Below are positions 53,051 through 64,000 of a stretch of DNA of 64,000 nt, piece by piece (position 1 is the first letter of the stretch; each line of letters begins with the position of its first letter). Below the pieces are notes generated by a model. It was given only the letters and a program-made list of their open reading frames with translations, did not search any database and was not told the DNA's origin. The DNA comes from Cacajao melanocephalus. Taxonomy: Eukaryota; Chordata; Mammalia; Primates; Pitheciidae. Made by a program: the position numbers and the translations under genes. The stretch spans positions 21,935-85,934 of the forward strand of contig CAUYLG010062990.1 in the NCBI GenBank assembly GCA_963573385.1, read 5' to 3'.

Positions 53051-53920
53051 TATTTTTGATCACTGTCAAAATAAGTTTAAGAGCTGTTGCTTTAGCATCA
53101 TAAGGGTAATTCTTCAGAGATGAACCTGAACTACATCATATTGGCCTCTGTGAAAATTATGGGCTTAACATTGTTCACATCGAAGGGATATTACCCTCTT
53201 CATCGCATAATGAGTATGTTGTCTCTATGGTATAGCCTGAAGGAGAAATTATTTATATGGTATCTGTAAAGAGGATAATTGCTACATTTCATAGTAACTT
53301 TTGATTGACATGATAGTCACAGAAGTATTTATTTTTTTTCTATGCGGCTTCTAGAAATCTCAGGATCAAATATTGAATAATTGTTCCAGGTATATAAGAT
53401 TTCAGGGTATTTTGCCTTCTAAATTTTCTTATACATTTTTCTATCTGTACTATATTTTTGTTTCAGTATTTTTACTGATTTAAAATTTATTTTTATCTTG
53501 CCATATTTCAGTTTATAAACTGCCTTAAATAGTTTTCGGCATACTGCAAGCAAAAGGCATAAAGATACATGTTAAAGAAGAAACATACCTGTTTTCAGTG
53601 ATTTTCTTGATACAAAAGTGTCTGTTAGAGGAGAAAAGATTTTCTAACAGAGCAAACAGCTTTCAAGTTTCATATAAATGTAGTTCATCTTTTAATTCAG
53701 TAAAACATATTTACTATTTATTTGTTACTTGAGAAAATAAATGACTTGCCCAAGATATTATAACTAGTGAATTTCTGAAGTTAGACTTAAACCAAGCTGT
53801 TTTATTGTAGGTATGATGATTTATTGCTGTTTCTCAATGTGGGTAAGTATGTGTATGTTTAAATACTACTAAACAGTTAAAAACTACTCCAAAATTAATT
53901 GACATGTTAGGAAAATAGTA
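53050..53920. other. 0.9 kb AT-rich unassigned
   Basis: Nothing recognised. Confidence 0.4.
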
Positions 53921-54003
53921 TTTGTGTGTATGTATATATACACATACATATTTGTGTATGTGTATATATGTATTTATGGGTCCATACATACATGCACACA
54001 TGC
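53921..54003. repeat. TG/TA/CA low-complexity repeat
   Basis: Mixed alternating purine-pyrimidine dinucleotides. Confidence 0.85.
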
Positions 54004-54087
54004 TTTTATCAAATACTGATAAGACATTTATATGTTGCTCTTGAAACTCCAAATTACATTTGCAATGTTGATATAGACTTCTAATAG

Positions 54088-54088
<1 letters not shown>

Positions 54089-54125
<37 letters not shown>
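54089..54125. repeat. (TA)n microsatellite, about 18 units
   Basis: Pure alternating TA run. Confidence 0.97.
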
Positions 54126-54127
<2 letters not shown>

Positions 54128-54504
54128 TTTTAAATTTTTCTAACTAATCTTTTAGTCAGAATCAAGCAAAGAAGTTGCTAGCTTCTGCCTTCCTTTGTAG
54201 TGTCTCTAACAAACCATAGATCTAACAATGTCTTTCTACTTCTTCTTAGTAGAAGTCTTTAATATCTCATTACAGTCTGACTTTATGGTCTCTGCCTATT
54301 GCATTACAGTTTTACAGTTTCTTCTATCACGTGATTCAGTGATGCAAATAGCTATATATCTCTTATTTATCTTTTTGATTAGAATAGACATTTTTATGAT
54401 GAGTGTATGTGATTCATCAAAATACAAATATAAAACTAAGTTTTGTGCAGAGCATAGGTTGACGCACTGGAATGTGTTAGATTTATTTATTTGTAACAGT
54501 TTTT

Positions 54505-54797
<293 letters not shown>

Positions 54798-54799
54798 TT

Positions 54800-56248
54800 T
54801 AACACTACTTTTGCATATATTATTCTAAATTGTTTCAATTATATTTGCATAAAAGATGATTACACGTTATTAATAAAATTAAGTCACTAGAGTTTCATTT
54901 CAACATATAAAGTAGGTCCTATACTTAGAACATTTCTGGATGTGGCAGCGTCTGACATGGGGGAAGAGGAGTTTCTGCTCAGAAACTTCTCAAGCAGAGA
55001 CTTAGTTTGCCAGGACTGACAAATTTTTAAACAGGTCGTGTTTACAATGAATGGAATAGGACTGAGTGTTACTGACAAAGAAGTAAGACTAATTTCTTGC
55101 CAAAATCTTGTCTATAAAAAATTTTATGATTTTATTTGTAGAGTTTTTTGGATTACTTTTCCATAAAAGAATTAAAAATAAATAACTATTAGTTTTTACA
55201 GGTGAATACTGAGTATACCAGTCTTCAAATGGAGGAGAAATCAAGTAACTAATACATACTGTCTAGCTTAAAACAGAGAGAAAATATGTGCAAAAAATAA
55301 ATATTGCAACATAGTTATCTGCTGAGATTTCTAAAAGTCCTTGATATGGTGGAAGCCATTTATTTATTTGTGTATCTCTAATTGAATTGAAGGAATTCTT
55401 GCATATAGTTAGCTTATAAGAGATTTTTCAAGACACAAAGGGTTGCTTAAGGACTGAGAATTTCTTATGTTCACATAATGTGCACCATTTTCTAATATGA
55501 GTAGATGGCATTTACCACTTGCTTTGGGTGGCATTCCCAAGACACATGATCCTAGGCAGATCCTGTCCTTGCGGGCCAGAGGGCTCTGCAGGCTTCAAAG
55601 GGACCAAAGTCTGGGCCTCCGTAAGTAGAAGTAGGGCCCCTCCACCAGCATCTGAGGTGGGTGGTTCTTCACATTTCTTGTGGTATACCAAGGGTCTGGG
55701 ATTCAGTGCTGAGCTTTTCCTTATTCACTCAATATTACTGAGGGAATCCTTGCTGACATATTTCTCTGTGCTGACTAATATAAATAAATTCAGCATGTTG
55801 CCAAATCTAATCATAATATCCAAGAGATAATTCTCAAAATTTAAGAAATAAATAAATTGCATTACAAATTACATGGAATTCAGTCTTCCTTAATCAACTA
55901 AAATATTGATAGAAATATCATATGTTCACAAACAGAAGTAGTGAGTAGTAAACAAAAATTGTGGGGAAAGATGGCTTATCGGTTTTGGAGTTTTAGAAGA
56001 CTATTTTTTAAACAAAGAAATTGCTCAGACTTATGAAACCTCTGGTTCCAGTTGGAGAGCAAAGAAATGTTGAAAGTCTCTAGCAGGTTTAAGTCAGACT
56101 GTCTGATGTCTGTCACTGATCTCATTTTCTAAGCCGAGAGGGTAGTGTCAGCTCTAAATGTTTTATTTACCTTGATTTGGAATTTTAAAAAGTGTTCAAA
56201 ATTCTAAGAGTAGCCAGATAGCGTAGATTTTGAGGTGAGTTTTCCTTT
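54800..56248. other. 1.45 kb without recognised repeats
   Basis: Contains a GC-richer block at about 55530-55700 in otherwise AT-rich DNA, including a strong splice-donor-like CCGTAAGTA at 55619-55627. No exon can be supported from sequence alone. Confidence 0.4.
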
Positions 56249-56249
56249 T

Positions 56250-56390
56250 TTCTTTTTCAACTTTTATTTTAGATTCAGGGGTACATGTGCAGGTTTGTTA
56301 TCTGGGTATATTGAATGATGCTAAGGTTTGGGAAACAAATGATCCAGTCACCTCCCAGGTACTAGTACCCAATAGTAAGTCTTGAGGTTG
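56250..56390 (-). mobile_element. L1 3' untranslated-region fragment, reverse orientation
   Basis: Complement of the primate L1 3' end: CAACTTTTATTTTAGATTCA, GTACATGTGCAGGTTTGTTA and TACCCAATAGTAAGT occur in order. Confidence 0.85.
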
Positions 56391-56399
56391 AATGGGGAG

Positions 56400-57530
56400 T
56401 ATAAACTATATGAATAATTTCCAGCATCCTAGCCACTGAAATAACACAAAGTTAAGGAATGTTTTTCCCTGGTTAAAAACAGTTTTATCCACAATAGAAA
56501 ACTTACATACAGTTAGTTGCTGGTGAACCAGTAAATGGATCAGAAAGGAAAACTAACCACTACCAGAATAAGATCTATACCAGGCTGCTGTACTGCATGT
56601 CAGCATTTGCTTACTCTTTCTCTGTCATTATAGCATTGAACTATTGACGTACCCAAAGAAGAAAACCCATTCACAACCACTAAAGTCCATGATCATTTAA
56701 ATATTAAAATGTTAAAAACCACTTACAAATTGCCAAATAGAAAGGCATTCAGAAATTATTAGTTTTTTGCTAACCTCCTTTAAAACAATAAACTCTTCTC
56801 TTATTAGATGTCAACTATGTGCTCAAAGCAAATAGTTTAGGGCTAGATATTGGCCATGTTGTAATGATAAACTTTGAATTCATAAATCTTTTTATTAAAA
56901 CTGATGATCACAAAACATGAAGTACATGTGAAAGTTTATGTTACCATATAATTGTTGTTTATTTTGTATTACTTATGATTATTTTTCTTCAAGAAATTTC
57001 CACCTCTCCCTAACTCCCCCAAAATCACCAGTCTTATTTCCTTAATAGATTGTAAGAACTGAGTTAAGAGAAGAATCTGAAAAATATGAAAGAGAGAACA
57101 TTCAAGAGATGAGAAATTTATTGATATCCCCAGGCTGGCTCAGGGATGGCTTTAACATCACTTTCAAAATTTCAGTACCGCAATCTACTTTTCAGGGATT
57201 ATCAGACAGAAGAGATATTCTGAAGAGGCCATATATACAAAATTATGTTTCACCTATGAGAATTATCTCTAATACTACAGGCATAATTCTTCATTCCTAT
57301 TCAGATCACAGCTTTGACCTCAGCCCTGAAACCTTGGAATTGTTTTTTCATTCTGATCTCTGGTCTTCGCATACCTTTGACATTAGAGGAACTCAGTTCT
57401 CTTCTCTTGACCAACCCTAGCAAAATAGCCCTAAACTAATGTTAAGACACAGTATGCAATTATGTGCTCATGTGTGTAACTAATGTTATGATGTGTATCA
57501 AGGTAATTTGTTTCTTTAAAATTATAGAAT
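56400..57530. other. 1.1 kb without recognised repeats
   Basis: Contains a 103-codon plus-strand ORF at 57109-57420 outside any repeat I can identify. It shows no recognisable domain, signal peptide or promoter and is most likely chance. Confidence 0.4.
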
Positions 57531-57534
57531 TTGC

Positions 57535-57841
57535 CAAACTTTCTTTATCATTATTACTATTTTTTTCAACTTTTATTGTAAGTTCTGGGGTGCATGTGTA
57601 GGTTTGTTACGTAGGTAAACGTGTGCATGGCGGTTTGCTGTGCAGATCATCCCATCACCTAGGTATAAAGCTTGGCATACATTAGCTATTCTTTCTGATG
57701 CTGTCTCTCCCTTGGCTCCCTGACAGACCCCAGCGTGTGTTGTTCCCCTCCATGTGTCCGTGTGTTCTTATCATTTAGCTCTCACTTATAAGTGAGAACA
57801 TGTGGTGTTTGATTTTCTGTTCCTGCATTCAAACTTTCTTT
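57535..57841 (-). mobile_element. 5'-truncated young L1 3' end, reverse orientation, with TSD
   Basis: 57556-57829 is the complement of an L1PA/PB-type 3' end (GTTCTGGGGTGCATGTGTAG, GTGTCCGTGTGTTCTTATCA, AGTGAGAACATGTGGTGTTT). CAAACTTTCTTT at 57535-57546 and 57830-57841 is the TSD. Only about 270 bases were inserted. Confidence 0.85.
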
Positions 57842-60302
<2,461 letters not shown>

Positions 60303-60319
60303 TATAAGACTTACATGAT

Positions 60320-61320
60320 GATTGTGTGATGCTGCATATTTGAAGAGCCTAAACCATGCTTGGCACATTAGTCGAGAAGTATTTATCATCTCTCTACTGG
60401 TTACATCCCAGGGTACCCATGTTACCCAGAAGATGTGATTTCTTCACTAGCGTGAGGCTTTTTTACTGATTTATGAGTGTCCCTCATTTTAGTTTGGAAA
60501 CGTTTACTTTTGCTTAGCTCATTAATATCTTACAGATTGATTATTATAGCTATAGAGTGAGAAGATAACTGGTATGTTTCTTCTGTAAATATTTACAGAC
60601 ACATGCCCACAAATGCTTTACAATATAATCTGAATGTTTGCTTAAATGAAACAAGCAAAAAGAAGATTATATATGGTATGATTTTCAGTTTTAACAATTA
60701 TTTCCTTAAGTCGTGCAACTTTGGGTAAGTTGTATTATCTTTCTTATTTCCTTATTTTCTATTTTTTTCATTAAGTGTGGCGAAAAGTGTTAGAAACATT
60801 AACCTGAGATAAGAGATAATGCTTTGTATTAAGAAGGTCTAAATGTTAATTCAACCAAATCCAAGGGATCCATGACTCATTTTACTTTATGAAAAAAGAA
60901 AATCTATTACCTAAGTATTATAAAAAGTGTAAGGAGGTTTGTTGAGCAAAGAAAATGGTAATTGTGTGAGTTATTTTAAATAAACAGCCAAATAAGGCAA
61001 CAATTACATGACATAATATGTGAAATCAAATATATTGAATTAAATAGTAAAAGTGCATAATGCCAGAAAGAATATCTGGAGTCAAATCAGTCTATATTAA
61101 ATAAGTCTATTGTTAATCATACGTATTCAAAAATTTTCTTCCAAAAGGTTTCCAAGCCCCTCAGACAATATTGGATCCCTCTATTAAGAGTTCTCATAAG
61201 CTATATTACCCTGTTTTTTTGAGTATGCATTTCTACTTGTATTGATTATTTAATTAATATGTGTTCTTAAGAGCAGCCTAGAAGTTCCATTAGGTAGAAT
61301 ATTTTTTTTTTCTCCCTCTT
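60320..61320. other. 1 kb AT-rich; possible MIR trace
   Basis: A MIR-core-like stretch (GTGCAACTTTGGGTAAGTTG, near 60714-60733) is the only recognisable element. Confidence 0.35.
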
Positions 61321-61329
61321 ACAGGTATA

Positions 61330-61600
61330 TCCCCAATAAGTGCACAGCCTGTGACACACTGAAACAGCATCAGAAAAATGATTATGTAAACAAATGAAGA
61401 TAAATGGGTAATAAACACAACAGAAAAATCAAGTTAATTTGGGGTTAGGAAAGGCTTCTCAAAAGACATAGCTCTATTTTGTTTCCAATGAGTAAATAAG
61501 TTGCTTGGGAAGAAGGGGACTCAACAGTATCAGTGGCGGAAGAGTCAGCGTAGGCAAAAGCCTCCAAATAAAAACTTTAATGTGTTAGTATTGTCAAAAC
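61330..61600 (-). mobile_element. L2 LINE 3' region, reverse orientation
   Basis: GGTTAGGAAAGGCTTCTC (61443-61460) and the CATAGCTCTATTTTG and GCAAAAGCCTCC blocks match the complement of the L2 3' region. A 74-codon ORF (61501-61725) begins inside it and is not a gene. Confidence 0.5.
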
Positions 61601-61899
61601 ATGGAAAAAAATGGAAAAATAAAGGGATTCGGCTAGGGCTTATTATGGCCAGCACACTGGCAGTTTATACTGATACTCCCTGTAGCTTGGATAAAACAAA
61701 ACACATTTCCCAATGTTGGTTATAGTATCTACATGGGTTCAATAAACAAGGCTTGTTGGTTGTGCTTTTCATACTTTTTGTGAAGGGATTGCATTTCTTT
61801 GATTGTTCAATGCTAACAGTGGTAGATTAAGCATGGGTCAATGTCATGGCATATTTGTTATTTTCTTCTTGTATTTTAGTCATTTTTTTTCGGCCTAAT

Positions 61900-62660
61900 G
61901 TAATTTGAAGCTATTTATTTGATGCATTATATATTACTCACAAATAAAACTTTTTATAATGATGCAATGTTTGTCTCTAGAAAAGCTTTCTGTCTTCAGC
62001 TGTTTCATCAAATGTCAAATTCATAGCATAAGTTTTCTTTTTGCTGGCTTTGTCTGATATATCTATTTTATACTTTTCTTTCGACTTTCATCTCATGTTT
62101 AATGCTTAGCTCTTATAAACAACAGAGACACTTTTCTGCTGATAATTCAGTTTAATCACCTTTGTATATTAAGTGGAGAGCCCATTTTAGTCACATTTGT
62201 TTTGATTACTATATGAACTCACTTTTATAAGCTTACTTTGTTCTTTATACTTGCATAGCTTTTTATACCTAATTATGATCTTCCTTTCTTCTTTTTGCTT
62301 GATTGAAATAATTTTTTTTCATATTTTCTAATTCTTTTTACTATTAGTTACATATCTCCTCATATTTTAGTGGATTTTTGAAAATCATAAATGGATTTTA
62401 AAAGTATGTATGACGTAAATTAATGGTTTTACCGTATTCTTAAACATACAAAGATTTAGAATGATTTAACTCCAGCTTTACTCTAGAGATAAGTGCTTCA
62501 AGTATTTTAAAATGATTTAACCCCAAATATTAGGAATATTATTATTAATTTATTTAGCTAATTTTTATTCAAAGTTACATGCTAACTATTTTATTTACTC
62601 AATATTCTTTCTTGCACTTTTGATTATACATTTGTATATAATTTTTCTACTTTGGTTAGT
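61900..62660 (-). mobile_element. L1M fragment, reverse orientation
   Basis: Low-confidence match to the complement of old L1M/HAL1 sequence, e.g. the GAGAGCCCATTTTAGTCACA region (62177-62196) and the TTTTAGTGG... region near 62368. Very AT-rich and diverged. Confidence 0.4.
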
Positions 62661-62679
62661 CAAATTTTAAACAGCTTTC

Positions 62680-63285
62680 ATGGTAGGCAGAATCCTACAA
62701 TGATTTTCAATGACACTCTCTCTTGTATAATCACATTGCATTTGAATGTGAATAAAATTATAAACATGATGAAATATATTTTTCATGCTTCTATTATGTT
62801 ATATGACACAGATTACTTTAGGAAAGGGAGATTATCCAGGTGGGCCTAACATGATCACTTCAGCCGTATAAAAGCGGAGAGATTTATTTAGCTGGTTTCA
62901 AAAGGGGAAATCAGATTTGAAATGTGAGAGGGATTTGATGTAGAAGAGGTTCTTTGTTGGTGACTTTGAGCTGGAGGAGGCCATACAGCAAGGTTGAGAG
63001 CAGTGCCTTCAAGTCAAGAGCATTACCTAACCAAGAGAAAACAAGAACTATAGTGTGACAACAGCAACAACAGGATTCTGCTAATAACAGAATGAGCTTG
63101 AAAGTACATTATTTGATAAAGCTTAGCCCTGTTGACAGGTTGATTTCAGCCTGATGAAAACCTTGACAAAGAACTCAATCAAGCCTATCTGCTCTCTGAG
63201 CTGCCATACCGTAAGAAAATAAATGGGGTTGTTTTAAACTCCTGAGCTGTGATAACTGTTTACGAATCAGTAGATAACTAATACA
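62680..63285 (+). mobile_element. MLT1-type MaLR LTR, sense orientation
   Basis: Starts CATGGTAGGCAGAATCCTAC. It has GGAAAGGGAGATTATCCAGGTGGGCC-type sequence (62821-62846) and ends GTAGATAACTAATAC (63271-63285). Near full length but diverged. Confidence 0.75.
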
Positions 63286-63509
63286 TCTTTAGTGAGATTC
63301 CATCTATGTTAAATTCTCTCTGTTTTCTGACACTTATTTCTAGATAATTACCTTCCTCAAAGATTTAAAGGTACTTTTTTTTGCCTTCTGTTTTAAAAGG
63401 TCAATTTTGATTTTTTTTGGCTCTTTTATAAATAATCTTTCTTGTTATCTGCTTTAATAATTTTTTTTTTTAAAAATTATCTTTGTTCGTGCTACTACAG
63501 TAGAATGCC

Positions 63510-63878
63510 AAAGACTGGGCATTCCAGAACTGATATAACAGAATATGACAGATTGGATAATTTATAAAAATCAGAAATTTATTTGTCATAGTTCTGGCAG
63601 TCCAACATCAAGGTGCCAGCATTTGATATTTAGTGAAGGCCTTCTTGCCACATCCTCTGGAAAAAAAAGAACGATGTGTCCTCACATGACAGAAGGTGGA
63701 AGAACAAAAGAGCAAGCTATCTAATGGATCCGTGAAGCCTCTTTTATAAGGGACTTTAATCCCATTAACTATGAAGGATTTCTTATGGCCTAATCACATC
63801 TGAAAAGCCCACCTTTTAATGAGATGACATTGGCAACACCTGAATTTTGCAGGGGACACATTCAAACCATAGCAAGTT
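63510..63878 (-). mobile_element. MaLR LTR (MST/MLT1A type), reverse orientation
   Basis: Complement of a MaLR LTR: GGATAATTTATAAAAATCAGAAATTTATTTG (63555-63585), TGTGTCCTCACATGACAGAAGG (63676-63697) and the end GGGGACACATTCAAACCATAGCA (63853-63875). Confidence 0.75.
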
Positions 63879-63913
63879 GACTGCATGACAACGTATCTAG
63901 ATGTGGACTTTTC

Positions 63914-64000
63914 TGCTTTCTTTCTTTTTCTTTCTTTTTCTCTCTCTCCCTTCCTCCCTCCCTCCCTCCCTCCCTTCCTTTCTTTCATTCTTTCTTTTTT
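63914..64000. repeat. CTTT/CCTC pyrimidine simple repeat reaching the window edge
   Basis: Pure polypyrimidine tract except for one A at about 63987. It continues beyond the window, so its length is unknown. The Lys/Arg/Glu-rich minus-strand ORF it creates is an artefact. Confidence 0.95.

Noticed and set aside
63794..63988. Basic Arg/Lys/Glu-rich minus-strand ORF
   Set aside because: Generated by a polypyrimidine simple repeat and an LTR.

Overview
The window is AT-rich primate, most likely human, nuclear DNA. The evidence is its load of Alu elements of several ages (old J-type and free monomers, S-type, and one Sc/Y-like copy), L1M and younger L1 fragments, L2 and MIR fossils, MaLR (MLT1/MST-type) LTRs and class I endogenous retroviral sequence. 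I cannot place it on a chromosome. I find no supportable protein-coding gene, tRNA, rRNA, CRISPR array or prokaryotic feature. No open reading frame exceeds about 120 codons, and the longest ones lie inside or partly inside repeats. It reads as intergenic DNA or part of a large intron. All assignments come from recognising family sequence by eye, so edges are good to tens of bases except where target-site duplications (TSDs) fix them.

Layout. 0.2-2.6 kb: reverse-oriented L1 ORF2/3' end with a TG repeat. 3.2 and 6.3 kb: two MaLR LTRs, followed by reverse L2. 8.1-8.4 kb: a poly(A)-tailed, TSD-flanked retrocopy built of about four 60-bp units. 9.5 kb: Alu. 12.1-13.8 kb: a long L2 copy (reverse-transcriptase and 3' regions) split by a MaLR-like LTR. 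15.2-17.8 kb: a HAL1-like element (ORF1 plus 3' end, no ORF2). 19.1 kb: AluJ. 19.96-21.23 kb: a pair of diverged inverted repeats. 21.0-24.3 kb: minus-strand retroviral gag/pol remains without recognisable LTRs. 25.2 kb: reverse L1/HAL1 ORF1 fragment.

26.4-36.5 kb: Alus and Alu monomers, two MIRs, a reverse L1M end, a MaLR LTR split by a monomer, AT-rich tandem repeats and a hAT-like fossil. 37.4-42.7 kb: MaLR LTR, forward L1M ends and 2.2 kb of reverse L1. 42.8-44.2 kb: an LTR-in-LTR-with-Alu nest. 45.0-46.5 kb: L2 3' end and a second retroviral LTR. 47.8-48.8 kb: L2 split by an Alu. 49.8-53.0 kb: LTR-type repeats and unassigned repeat-like sequence. 54-60 kb: TA repeat, Alus and two L1 3'-end fragments. 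61.3-64 kb: reverse L2 and L1M, two MaLR LTRs and a pyrimidine repeat that runs off the window.

There are no cooperating genes. What the window offers is insertion history: nested elements with TSDs, a 37-bp tail-like insertion whose empty site survives in an inverted copy, and a retroposed repeat unit I cannot assign.
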